Both the position numbers and the translations under genes were made by a program. The notes below the pieces were generated by a model. That model was not told the origin of the DNA. It searched no databases and was given only the letters and a program-made list of their open reading frames with translations. A stretch of DNA of 64,000 bases from Candidatus Binatia bacterium (GTDB lineage Bacteria; Desulfobacterota; Binatia; HRBIN30), in assembly GCA_023150935.1 (NCBI GenBank), contig JAKLJW010000001.1, forward strand, positions 267,877-331,876, read 5' to 3'. Shown piece by piece: positions 38,493 through 46,708 of the stretch; within the stretch, counting starts at the first letter, position 1, and every line of letters starts with the position of its first letter.

Positions 38493-38984
38493 ATGAGCGT
38501 GGAGATCAACGGCATTGCGCACATCCAACTGACCGCCCAGGACCCCGACCGCTGCGTGCCGTTCTGGGAGCAGCTCTGTCAGTTCATGGGCATGCGTACG
38601 CTGATTCGGGCCGACGACATCGTGTACTGCATCGGAGGCCGCACCGGGGTGCTGGTCCGCGGCGCCCCACCCGCGAAGCGCGATGTACCGTTCGATCAGG
38701 AACGACCCGGGCTTCATCACATCTGCTTCCGGGCCCGCAGCCGCGAGGATGTCGACGCCATTCACGGGTTCGCCGTCGAGACCCTCCACGCCCGCGTCGT
38801 GCACCCGCCCGAGGAGGGGGCATGGGCTCCGGGGTACTACTCGGTGCTGTTCGAAGACCCGGACGGCATTCGCATCGAGGTGAATCACGTGCCCGGCAGG
38901 GGGCACTTCGGGGACAGCGGGCGCCTCGGGCCCGGCGGGGCCGGGCCGGCCACGGAGTACGGCAGCGGCGGGCTCGGGGGTTGA
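38493..38984 (+). CDS. VOC (glyoxalase/dioxygenase-fold) protein
   Basis: A 163-residue vicinal-oxygen-chelate protein with two beta-alpha-beta-beta-beta modules: GIAHIQLTAQDPDRCVPFWEQ and GLHHICFRARSREDVDAIH. Candidate metal ligands are His10, a histidine of the LHH pair and the glutamate in GIRIEVNH. The fold covers glyoxalases, isomerases, dioxygenases and resistance proteins, so the reaction is open. Ribosome binding site ccggagg precedes ATG 38493. A Gly-rich tail of about 25 residues follows the second module. The arsR gene upstream may regulate it. Confidence 0.8.
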   Translation: MSVEINGIAHIQLTAQDPDRCVPFWEQLCQFMGMRTLIRADDIVYCIGGRTGVLVRGAPPAKRDVPFDQERPGLHHICFRARSREDVDAIHGFAVETLHARVVHPPEEGAWAPGYYSVLFEDPDGIRIEVNHVPGRGHFGDSGRLGPGGAGPATEYGSGGLGG

Positions 38985-38992
38985 GTCTTCCC

Positions 38993-40171
38993 CTACCTAC
39001 CGGACCGGAAGGTGCGCTGTGCGAACAGAGCGAGGGCAGCCAGCATGAAGACCGCGAGGCCCGCGAGGCAGAGCCAGGTAAACCAGTGAACGACGCCCAG
39101 AAGGGCCATGACGAACACCAGGTAGGCGTAGTCCCGCCCGGTGAAAACGGTGAGCACCGCCGCGAGACGTGAGCCGCCGGCGGTAGCCCCCGGGCGGAAG
39201 AACAGGAAGTAAATCGGCACAGTCGTCGCCGCCGCGGCGACGAGGTTGAACGCCGACGCCCATAGATAGACGGGACTCCCGTGGGCGAGGCCATAGCCTG
39301 CGCCGGTGGCGAACAGTGCGGAGGCGTTGACGACGTTGTCGAGCCAGAAGTCGAGCTTACGGCCGAGATTTGATTCGAGGAACTTGAGGCGCGCGATTTC
39401 GCCGTCGACACCGTCGATGATGGTCGCCAGCAGTACGAGAAAGGCCCCGACCACCTGCGGACCGTACGTGCCCGCGAGCAGCAAGGCGACGCCGGTCAGG
39501 CCGACGAGAGTGCTGAGGAGGGTGATCCGATTCGGGGTGATGTCGCCGTGCATCAACCGTCCGGTGAGCCAGTGAGAAATGTGGCGGTCGAAGTGGCGGG
39601 CGATGAAAGTGTCGGACGGTTTCGTCGTTGCCGCGAGTAGCGCCGCTTCGGCCCTGCGAACACTTTCGGCGGTGGTAGTTGGTACGAACAGGCCGCTGCC
39701 GTCGGGATCGTAATCGACGACCGAGGCTTGCACGTCCGCAGGCAGCCTGGCGGTCCCGCCGTCGATCGCCGCCCGCAAGGCGGGGGCATGGTTCGTGTCG
39801 GCGTACCACAGGGCCGCGTTCCCGTCAGGGTCGGCGCCGACCCGAACCACGCGTCCGACGCCGGCGGTCCGGATTGCCGCCACCAGCGGCTTGTCGATTG
39901 TTGCCGGGGCGCGGAGGACGAACAGACCCGCCGAGGGGACGGCGTCGGCGTTGTCCACCCACACCGGGGGCGGCACTCCTTCGCGCCGGGCCAAAGCAGC
40001 CGGGAGGTCCGGGACCGTCGCCTCCGAGCAAGCGGGGGTGCGCAGGACATAAACGCGCATGCCGCTGCGGGCGAAGACGCACACGCCGCGCAGCAGCAAC
40101 GACAGGCCGCCGACGCGGGTGCGCACGAAGGCGGAGTCGTGCGGAATTATCAGGGCGACCGGCGGATTCAT
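38993..40171 (-). CDS. CDP-alcohol phosphatidyltransferase with degenerate nucleotidyltransferase-like N-terminus
   Basis: Residues ~215-390 form a membrane CDP-alcohol phosphatidyltransferase with the full motif DGxxAR(x8)GxxxDxxxD: Asp253/Asp256-Gly257...Ala260-Arg261...Gly270...Asp274...Asp278, so it should join a CDP-activated head group to an alcohol. The ~200-residue N-terminal half (VALIIPHDSAF...GGLSLLLRGVCVFARSGMRVYVL) resembles sugar nucleotidyltransferase folds fused to such enzymes (IPCT-DIPPS-type), but the G-x-G-T-R nucleotide loop is not visible, so that half may be inactive. ATG 40171 is chosen to begin at this domain; ATGs at 40234 and 40252 are in frame upstream. Product lipid unknown. 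Confidence 0.82.
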   Translation of the reverse strand: MNPPVALIIPHDSAFVRTRVGGLSLLLRGVCVFARSGMRVYVLRTPACSEATVPDLPAALARREGVPPPVWVDNADAVPSAGLFVLRAPATIDKPLVAAIRTAGVGRVVRVGADPDGNAALWYADTNHAPALRAAIDGGTARLPADVQASVVDYDPDGSGLFVPTTTAESVRRAEAALLAATTKPSDTFIARHFDRHISHWLTGRLMHGDITPNRITLLSTLVGLTGVALLLAGTYGPQVVGAFLVLLATIIDGVDGEIARLKFLESNLGRKLDFWLDNVVNASALFATGAGYGLAHGSPVYLWASAFNLVAAAATTVPIYFLFFRPGATAGGSRLAAVLTVFTGRDYAYLVFVMALLGVVHWFTWLCLAGLAVFMLAALALFAQRTFRSGR

Positions 40172-40312
40172 CGGCGATCCGCAGGCGTTTACCAGTCCGC
40201 GATAAGGTTGGCGAGCACCCCCGGGCGAACCCATGGGCGGGTTACCTGCCATTCGCGGCTGCTTCTTGTCTCAATGCCTTGTTCCGTGCTCCAAGCGGGT
40301 GATGGAGCTGAC

Positions 40313-40960
40313 ATGGATAGATCGATGCATTCGATGATCGCCAGGGTGCGAGGTGCCGTGGCGGCAGCGGTGTTGCTGGCGCTGATTGGCGGCTGCGGCG
40401 CTTACAAGCGCTGGGCGTACGAGGGCTTCAGCCGTGACGGGTGGCAGCAGCCCGAGCAGGTGCTGGCGGCGCTGGAAGTGCAGCCGGGCGAGCGTGTTGC
40501 CGACATCGGCGCCGGCGGCGGATATTTCGCGTTCAAGCTCGCTGACGCGGTCGGGCCGGGCGGCCTTGTCTATGCCGTCGACGTCGATAAGGACATGACC
40601 GACTACCTGCGGGAGCGCGCGGCCGAGGATGGCTACCGCAATGTCGAGGTAATGCTGGCGCCGCCGGACAACTCGACCCTGTCGCCGGCGAGTGTCGACC
40701 TGGTCTTTACCTGCAACACGTACCATCACTTCGACCATCCGGTAGAGTATTTTTCCCGTCTGCGGTCGGCGCTGCGGCCGGGCGGGCGCGTCGCCATCAT
40801 CGATCTCGATGCCCAACGCTCCACGCTGGTGTGGCTCTTCGGTCACGGCACCCCGCCGTCGACGATCGTGACTCAGATGGCCACCGCCGGCTACCGCCTG
40901 GAGCGGTCACACGACTTCCTGTCGCGCCAGAGCTTCATGGTATTCAAACCCACGCCGTAG
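40313..40960 (+). CDS. Lipoprotein-type SAM methyltransferase
   Basis: A 215-residue class I methyltransferase: motif I is VADIGAGGGYFAFKLA (about 61-76), with VDVDKDM as the acidic loop and NTYHHFDHPVEYFSRLRSALRPGGRVAIID typical of UbiE-like enzymes. The N-terminus has basic residues, a hydrophobic core and LIGGC (Cys28), a classical lipobox, so the enzyme would be lipid-anchored outside the cytoplasm, where SAM is scarce. This is odd but recurs in proteobacterial relatives of this kind. The real activity is therefore uncertain. selD follows 66 bases later. Confidence 0.82.
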   Translation: MDRSMHSMIARVRGAVAAAVLLALIGGCGAYKRWAYEGFSRDGWQQPEQVLAALEVQPGERVADIGAGGGYFAFKLADAVGPGGLVYAVDVDKDMTDYLRERAAEDGYRNVEVMLAPPDNSTLSPASVDLVFTCNTYHHFDHPVEYFSRLRSALRPGGRVAIIDLDAQRSTLVWLFGHGTPPSTIVTQMATAGYRLERSHDFLSRQSFMVFKPTP

Positions 40961-41026
40961 GCACCAGGCGGCAACATTGGTAGGGTATCTCGCGCTCGTG
41001 CCGACACGGTGTGCCCCCAAGCCCCC

Positions 41027-42085
41027 ATGCCCAACCCCCAAGCCGAAGCCATTCGCCTGACGACGCTCGTGACCGCCGGCGGTTGAGCGCGCAAGCTCGG
41101 AGCGAAGGACCTGGTTCAGGTCCTCGGACAGATCGCGCCGATTGCGCACCCGTGGGTGGACCCGACGGTCGGGCCGCTCGACGACGCGGCGGTGTTGCGT
41201 CCGCCCGGCGGACCGGGACTGGTGTTTACGGTCGACTTCATCACTCCGATTGTCGACGACCCCGAGACGTTCGGAGCGATTGCCGCCGCCAATTCGCTGA
41301 GCGACGTGTACGCCATGGGCGGCGAGCCGCAGGCCGCCCTCGCGGTGTGCGGCTTTCCGAGCGACACGTTGCCGGAGGAGGTCCTGACTCGCATCTTTAC
41401 CGGCGGCCGGGACAAGGCGGCCGAGGCGAACTGTGCCGTGGTCGGCGGACACACGGTCAAGGACGTCGAGTTGAAATACGGGCTCTGCGTTCTCGGCTCC
41501 GTCGACCCCGCGCGTGTGATGTCCCAGGCCGGTGCACGCGTCGGCGATGTGTTGGTTCTCACCAAGCCGCTCGGTTTCGGCATTGTCTCGCAGGCCATAC
41601 GTAAACAGGCGGTCGCGGACGCCGAGATCGGGGAAGCGGTGCGTTTGATGACGTTGCTCAATCGCGAGGCGAAGGATGCGGCGTTGTGTGCCGGGGTACG
41701 GGCGGCGACGGACATCACCGGGTTCGGTTTGCTCACCCACCTGCACAACTTGCTGTCGGCCTCGCGGGTGGCGGCGCGGGTGAGTGCCGGTGCGGTGCCG
41801 GTTCTCGACGGTGTGCGAGAACTCGCCGCGGCGGGGCACGTTCCGGGCGGGTCCAGGAACAACCTCGCATACGCGGCGGAGTTCAGCGCCTTCGACGCCG
41901 GGGTCGGGGATATCGATCGGCTGGTGCTGGCCGATGCGCAGACTTCGGGTGGGCTGCTGCTGGCCGTTGCGCCGGCGCGACTGGATGCGCTTCTGGGCGG
42001 ATTGGCGGAGCGGAGCGTGGCGGCGCGGGCTGTCGTGGGTGAGGTGATTGCGGGTCAGCCCGGGAGGATCGAGGTGCGTCGATGA
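41027..42085 (+). CDS. selD: Selenide, water dikinase with in-frame UGA (selenocysteine)
   Basis: Makes selenophosphate from selenide and ATP, the selenium donor for selenocysteine and 2-selenouridine. Reading from ATG 41027 gives RLTTLVTAGG, then UGA at 41084-41086, then ARKLGAKDLVQVL, and continues to 42085: 352 residues. SelD enzymes have an active-site Cys or Sec exactly here (GxGC/GGU-x-x-K), and the catalytic lysine follows (Lys23). A hairpin starts directly after the UGA. Downstream motifs FTVDFITPIVDDPETFGAIAAANSLSDVYAMGG and ADIT.GFGLLTH are typical. Without recoding, the downstream part from GTG 41156 would lack the active site. No selA, selB or tRNA-Sec is in the window. Confidence 0.92.
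41084..41138 (+). promoter_or_regulatory. Bacterial SECIS-like hairpin and UGA codon of selD
   Basis: Immediately 3' of the UGA, GCGCG (41087-41091) can pair with CGCGC (41134-41138). An upper stem GGACCTG (41107-41113) pairs perfectly with CAGGTCC (41117-41123) around a GTT triloop. The loop lies 28-30 bases after the UGA, within the distance used by bacterial SelB-binding SECIS elements, and GU residues are in the apical loop. The position and perfect pairing support selenocysteine insertion. Confidence 0.8.
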
Positions 42086-42214
42086 GTGGCGCTGCATGAA
42101 CGAGGGCCGGAGTTCGCTTGCGGTTCTAACGGGCGCCGGTCTTTCGCGGTCGGCCGGACTCTGGCAAGAAGGGGGCACATGGCGGCGGTGTATTCGCGAG
42201 GAGAGGAGGCGACG

Positions 42215-42736
42215 ATGCGAGCGATGGCGGTTTTGGGAGTGATGGCGGCGGTGGCGCTGTTGTGTGGTCCGGCCGGGGCGGATGCGACGCCGGTACCGGC
42301 GACGCCGGAGGTTGGCCAGACGGGAGCCGGCGCTGCCGGCGGGGGTATGCCGGAGGGCGTTCGGATGGGCGGGAGGCGGCGGGCGCCGCGACAGAGCGTG
42401 TGTGCGGCGGAGATCGCCAAGTTCTGCAGTGGCGTCGAAAGAGGGCAGGGGCGCTACCGCGAATGCCTGACCAAGCATCTCGACGAGCTCTCGCCTGCCT
42501 GCAAAGAGCACGTGCAATCCGGCGGCGCCGATGGCGGTGCCCGTGGCGGTGCGGCCGGGAGCCGTGGGATGGCCCGCTCGCGCTGGCAGGGGGCGTGTGC
42601 GGCCGAGCTGGAGAAGTTCTGTAAGGATGTGCAACCGGGACGAGGCCGCATTCAGCAGTGTCTTACGGGGCACGAGGCGGAGTTGGGAGAAGCCTGTAAG
42701 GATGCGCTGCAGGCGGGTCGCGGCACCCGTCGCTGA
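42215..42736 (+). CDS. Secreted cysteine-rich repeat (GLG1-like) protein
   Basis: A 173-residue exported protein. Signal peptide MRAMAVLGVMAAVALLCGPAGADA, a Gly-rich segment, then two Cys-rich repeats: CAAEIAKFCSGVERGQGRYRECL...C and CAAELEKFCKDVQPGRGRIQQCL...C. Each has the spacing of the Golgi apparatus protein 1 (GLG1) Cys-rich repeat, a small helical disulfide-rich unit. Function unknown; such proteins are common in soil deltaproteobacteria. The start has GAGAGGAGG upstream. The AlgH-like gene begins four bases after the stop. Confidence 0.8.
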   Translation: MRAMAVLGVMAAVALLCGPAGADATPVPATPEVGQTGAGAAGGGMPEGVRMGGRRRAPRQSVCAAEIAKFCSGVERGQGRYRECLTKHLDELSPACKEHVQSGGADGGARGGAAGSRGMARSRWQGACAAELEKFCKDVQPGRGRIQQCLTGHEAELGEACKDALQAGRGTRR

Positions 42737-42740
42737 TTAC

Positions 42741-43457
42741 GTGACCAGCCCGCGCGTCGCCATTGCAGTCCTGGTCGCCGGGGTGGTCGCGATCGGGCCG
42801 AACCCGAACGGGGCGGCCGGAGCGGCCACCGGTCTGGGCGGGCCGGCCGAGCCGGGGCGTACGACCGAGGGGCGGTTCCTCGTGGCGACCGAGGCGCTGG
42901 CCGACCCCAACTTCTCGCGCACGGTGATCCTCATGCTCGCGCACGATGCCGGGGGGGCCATGGGAGTCGTGCTGAACCGGCCGTCAGGCGTCAGCCTGCG
43001 CGAAGCGGTGCCGGGAATTGCGGAACTTCGTGGGCGCGAGGACCGGTTGTTTTTCGGGGGCCCGGTCGGGCTGAACCTGATGATCGTGCTGTTGCGTTCG
43101 GCACGGCAGCCGAAGGAGGCGCGCCGGGTGTTCGACGACGTCTACGTGACCGGCAGTCTTGCGGCGTTGCGCGAGGCGCTGGCGAGGAAGGGCAAGGCCG
43201 AGCGGATGCGCGCTTTCGTCGGCCATGCGGGATGGGCGCCGGGGCAGTTGGAGAACGAGATTGGCAGGGGGGATTGGCGGGTGGTCGACGCCGACCCCCG
43301 GTTCGTTTTCGATACTGCCCCGGGTGAGGTCTGGCGGAAGCTGTACGAACGTACGGAGGGCGAGTGGACCCGCCGCGACGATAGCGGCATGGGGATCGCG
43401 TGGGCGGCCCGGACCGAGGCGGACTTGCCCTCAGTCGACTTCGATGTACCGCCTTGA
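42741..43457 (+). CDS. YqgE/AlgH-family protein with N-terminal signal
   Basis: A 238-residue DUF179/AlgH protein: GRFLVATEALADPNFSRTVILMLAHDAGGAMGVVLNRPSG and the later AFVGHAGWAPGQLENEI are diagnostic. Family members are normally about 185 residues and cytoplasmic, of unclear function. Here ~45 extra residues form a hydrophobic, probably exported or anchored N-terminus. It starts with GTG four bases after the Cys-rich protein gene, suggesting joint expression, perhaps in the envelope. Confidence 0.82.
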   Translation: MTSPRVAIAVLVAGVVAIGPNPNGAAGAATGLGGPAEPGRTTEGRFLVATEALADPNFSRTVILMLAHDAGGAMGVVLNRPSGVSLREAVPGIAELRGREDRLFFGGPVGLNLMIVLLRSARQPKEARRVFDDVYVTGSLAALREALARKGKAERMRAFVGHAGWAPGQLENEIGRGDWRVVDADPRFVFDTAPGEVWRKLYERTEGEWTRRDDSGMGIAWAARTEADLPSVDFDVPP

Positions 43458-43479
43458 TTTCCACAGCGATGTCGAACGG

Positions 43480-43548
43480 CAGATCGGCTACTTGAATCCG
43501 TACCCGTACGCAGCGAAGCGGTACACGTACTCGAACGAAAGATACGGG
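43480..43548. repeat. GTAC-rich short repeat with shared 23-mer
   Basis: Between algH-like and the site-2 protease gene lies gta/cgt-rich sequence. Bases 43511-43533 are identical to bases 4-26 at the left edge of this window. No gene is supported here. Confidence 0.55.
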
Positions 43549-43572
43549 GAAGAGGAGTTACCGCTCCTCTTC
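43549..43572. terminator. Possible bidirectional hairpin terminator
   Basis: Perfect 9-base-pair stem GAAGAGGAG (43549-43557) with CTCCTCTTC (43564-43572) and a 6-base loop that contains the stop codon of the site-2 protease gene. It lies between two convergent genes (AlgH-like and site-2 protease). No clear T-run follows on either strand, so intrinsic termination is only suggested. Confidence 0.45.
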
Positions 43573-44694
43573 CAACTCGGTCTTCATCTGAATCACCCGT
43601 GTGATTCCCGTGCGGGTGATCAGTCCGACGATGCGCGAGCCGGCAGTGACCAGCAGGCGACCGGTGTCCGCCTCGATCATCTGCCGGAGCGCGTCGGCCA
43701 CCGAAGCGCGCGCATCGATGCGGACGGCTCCGTCCGCGGGCCGCATGAACTCGCCGATGCGTCGTTGTGCACGTTCGTCAGGTGGGCACTGCTTGAGCTC
43801 GGTCAGGGTGACGATCCCCGCCACCAGTCCGTCGCGGGTGACCGGAAACCCGCCGTATCCGTGGCGCAGGAAATGCTCGTCTACGGCGGCGGTTACCGTC
43901 ATGTCGGCGGGCAGCATCTCCGGACGATCGATCATCAAGTCGGCGACGCGCACGCCGCCGAGCGCATGCTGGACGACCACGCCGTGGTAGCTGGCCCTGG
44001 CCGCGGCGCGCAGAAACATGCCGATGAAGATCATCCAGAGGCCGCCAACCAGGGACCCGAGAAAGATTTGCAGTACGCCAAGCGCCATGACACCGGCCGC
44101 GATCCCCGCACCCCAGTCCGCGGCCCGCGCCGTCGCCTGGCGCATGTTACCCGAACGCAACCAGAGAATACCCCGCAAGATACGACCGCCGTCGAGCGGA
44201 AAGCCTGGGAGCAGATTGAACACCGCGAGCGCGACATTGATGAACGCCAGGTACTCGAACAGCGCTACCCACAGTGCGTCGACACGGGCGGCGACGGCGA
44301 AGTGCTGGAGAACCCAGAAGAGGGCGCCGAGCCCGAGACTCGTCAGCGGTCCCACCGCGGCTATCTGCAGTTCGGCCCGGGCGCTCGACGGTTCTCGCGA
44401 CAGGTGCGCCATGCCGCCGAAGATGAAAAGGGTGATGCGTTTGACGCTCTGTCCGACCCGGTTGGCGACCATCGCATGCGACAGCTCATGGATCAGCACG
44501 GAGGCGAAGAAGAGAAAGGAACCGACGGTACCGATGACGAGATACTGCGTCCAGCCGTACCCCGGGTAGTAGCGCGGGAAGTACCCCGCGGTCAGGCTCC
44601 ACAGCACGAGCAGGAAGATGACGATCCAGGAGTAGTCGATCGCGATCTGGATGCCCGCGATGCGGAACAGGTCGATGCCGCTCTGTCGTGACAA
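43558..44694 (-). CDS. Site-2 protease (M50B) with CBS domains
   Basis: A 378-residue intramembrane zinc protease. The zinc motif HELSH (about 68-72) sits in a helix after FASVLI, and the third ligand region is NLLPGFPLDGGR (about 158-169). Five to six helices are followed by two CBS domains (about 255-375, VADLMIDRPEMLPADMTV and FMRPADGAVRIDARASVADAL) that may bind adenosine nucleotides and control activity. This is the SpoIVFB/Rip3-like group. I take TTG 44694 as the start because GAGGAG (44698-44703) precedes it and it follows the upstream stop by 10 bases; ATG 44730 would overlap the GH127 gene. Confidence 0.87.
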   Translation of the reverse strand: MSRQSGIDLFRIAGIQIAIDYSWIVIFLLVLWSLTAGYFPRYYPGYGWTQYLVIGTVGSFLFFASVLIHELSHAMVANRVGQSVKRITLFIFGGMAHLSREPSSARAELQIAAVGPLTSLGLGALFWVLQHFAVAARVDALWVALFEYLAFINVALAVFNLLPGFPLDGGRILRGILWLRSGNMRQATARAADWGAGIAAGVMALGVLQIFLGSLVGGLWMIFIGMFLRAAARASYHGVVVQHALGGVRVADLMIDRPEMLPADMTVTAAVDEHFLRHGYGGFPVTRDGLVAGIVTLTELKQCPPDERAQRRIGEFMRPADGAVRIDARASVADALRQMIEADTGRLLVTAGSRIVGLITRTGITRVIQMKTELEEER

Positions 44695-44704
44695 GGAGGA
44701 CTCC

Positions 44705-46621
44705 TCAACGCACCATTGGAAATGCCGCAATGCGCAGGCGCGCGCAACCGAACGGGACGAGAGTCAGATCCTCGCAGGGGCTCCCGGCAAGTGTCCCCGC
44801 GGGTGGCAGCGGTCCGCCGACACCGCCGGCGGTGGTCCATTCCGGCAAACGCTGACCGGGCACCCGCAGGCGTACCGGCGCGGTGGCTGGCGTCCATGGC
44901 TGCGCGGCGGCCGGGCCGGACTCCACGCCAATCGGCGCCGCCGGGTCCTCCGGGTCGAGACGCAAGCCGTAGTTCCATGGCGTCGTCGGGTGAACCTCGT
45001 ACTCCTCGAACGGCGCCGTGCCTCCGACGGCGCGCCAGTCCTCGCCGATACCGAGAGCGAACACCAGCGGTCCGCGTTCCACGACCAGCGCGTCATCCCA
45101 TCGGGCTACGCGCGGGCGCATCGGGAGGTGCAGATCGACACGATCGCCGTCGGTCCACCGGCGTGCGAGGCGCAGGAGCCAGCCCGCACCGGTGCGGGGC
45201 TGAGTGGTCGCGGCGACCCGGCCCGGGTCGGCGGCGACGTCGTTGACGGCGAGCGTGACTCCGGCTGCCCAGCCGGGTACCCGCACCCAGAGAGGGAACT
45301 CCACCGCCTTGGCGAGGCGAACTGTGAAGCGGACGTCCGGCTCGAACGGGTATCTCGTTTCCTCGACGATGTGGACCTGCCGGCCGTTGCCGACCGTGGC
45401 GGTCACCGCCGTCGGGGCGAGGACCCCGGCGAGCAGGCCGCCGTCCGGCGTGGCCATCCACGCGCTGCTTACCAACCAGGGCCAACCCATGTGCAGATTG
45501 GCCGCGCAGCAGCCGTAGCCGCTGAACGGGCCGAAGAGCAAATCGGTTTCGTGGTGAACGTTGAAGTTGCGCCCGCCGGGCGTGCATTCCACCTGGTTGA
45601 CGAGCTGAAAGTACTGATGGGTGCGGTGATCGGCGGACATGATCGCCGGCAGGGCGTTGTAAGCGATGCGCTCGATAGCGTCGCCGATCCATGCTTCGCC
45701 ATCGATTTGCAGGGCCCGTTCGAGGGTGGCCAAAAGCTCGACGATGGTGCAGAACTCGGTGCCCTGGGTGAAACCCCGACCGTGCAGGAACTCGTCGCCG
45801 GAGAATGTGCCCTGCACCTGCCCGTGGGCGCCGAGAGTACGTTCCCAGCCGATCCGGAAGGCCTCGCGATGACGCGGGTCCCCGGAGCGCTGAAAGAACA
45901 CCAGCGGTTCTTTGAGCCCCATGGCACGGTTGACGCCATGGCCGAAATCGAAAGCGTCGGCGGACGGCGCCTCGCGTTCGCACTCGGTCAGCCAGTCGCT
46001 GGTCTGGGCGTGCAGGAGATCGGCGAGTTCGAGAAGCTGGCGATCTCCGGTGCGGTTGTACAGCCACAGCACGCTGTCCAGGTTGTCCCCTCCGCGCGGT
46101 CGTCCCCAGGCTTCGAGCGGCCGCGACGGCAGGTGTGCCTGCTGATGGCGGAAGTAGCGGGTCATGAACGGCGGGACGCGGAGGTCGCCGGTGGCTTCGT
46201 GGTAGAGGCGCAGAGCATCGAGCATCGGCATGCGCGGCCACCAGTCGTCGTTGTGCGCCGGTCCGAAGTACCCGTCCGTGCGTTGCGAGCCGAGGGTCCA
46301 CTCGATCCACTGGCGTGCCCGGGCGATCAGGCGGGAGTCGTCGAGGGTGTAAGCGAGGGCGAGCAGGCCGCGGACATAATAGGGGCCGCGCTCCCAGTTC
46401 TCGCCGCTGCCGCCCAGCCAGCCGCTGTTCGGCCCCACGTCCTCCCAGATGTCCATCAAGTGACCCGTGAAGCCCTCGGCGGCGAGGCGAAGCTGCTCGT
46501 GCAGCCAACCGAGGGCACGCACGCTGCCAAGGGGCAGGCGCGCGAAGGCGCTGGGCGCCAGGGGCGGTCGGTTCCAGACGTACACGGGCGCAGCGGTCTC
46601 CCGGCGCCACTGGTACGTCAA
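44705..46621 (-). CDS. GH127-like (DUF1680) glycoside hydrolase
   Basis: A 638-residue protein of the beta-L-arabinofuranosidase/DUF1680 family. An (alpha/alpha)6 barrel begins GWLHEQLRLAAEGFTGHLMDIWEDV. GH127 enzymes use a zinc-bound cysteine nucleophile and a glutamate; candidate residues are the TEFCTIVELL segment (about 285-295) and the Cys-Cys pair in GYGCCAANLHMGW (about 367), in the places where the family's metal cysteines occur. There is no signal peptide, so it would act on imported sugars. True substrate is uncertain because many family members are not arabinofuranosidases. It lies 87 bases downstream of the restriction cassette on the same strand. Confidence 0.85.
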   Translation of the reverse strand: MTYQWRRETAAPVYVWNRPPLAPSAFARLPLGSVRALGWLHEQLRLAAEGFTGHLMDIWEDVGPNSGWLGGSGENWERGPYYVRGLLALAYTLDDSRLIARARQWIEWTLGSQRTDGYFGPAHNDDWWPRMPMLDALRLYHEATGDLRVPPFMTRYFRHQQAHLPSRPLEAWGRPRGGDNLDSVLWLYNRTGDRQLLELADLLHAQTSDWLTECEREAPSADAFDFGHGVNRAMGLKEPLVFFQRSGDPRHREAFRIGWERTLGAHGQVQGTFSGDEFLHGRGFTQGTEFCTIVELLATLERALQIDGEAWIGDAIERIAYNALPAIMSADHRTHQYFQLVNQVECTPGGRNFNVHHETDLLFGPFSGYGCCAANLHMGWPWLVSSAWMATPDGGLLAGVLAPTAVTATVGNGRQVHIVEETRYPFEPDVRFTVRLAKAVEFPLWVRVPGWAAGVTLAVNDVAADPGRVAATTQPRTGAGWLLRLARRWTDGDRVDLHLPMRPRVARWDDALVVERGPLVFALGIGEDWRAVGGTAPFEEYEVHPTTPWNYGLRLDPEDPAAPIGVESGPAAAQPWTPATAPVRLRVPGQRLPEWTTAGGVGGPLPPAGTLAGSPCEDLTLVPFGCARLRIAAFPMVR

Positions 46622-46708
46622 AGCGGGTTACGGGGGCAAGGGAGGGGACGCGGCGGATTCCTGACCCAAAGCGGCGGACAGCTTTGTGTGCTGAGGAGCC
46701 ATCATTGC

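Noticed and set aside
41156..42085. selD as a truncated gene or pseudogene starting at GTG 41156
   Set aside because: The frame continues upstream through a single UGA at the known Sec position with a SECIS-like hairpin, so recoding explains it better than decay.
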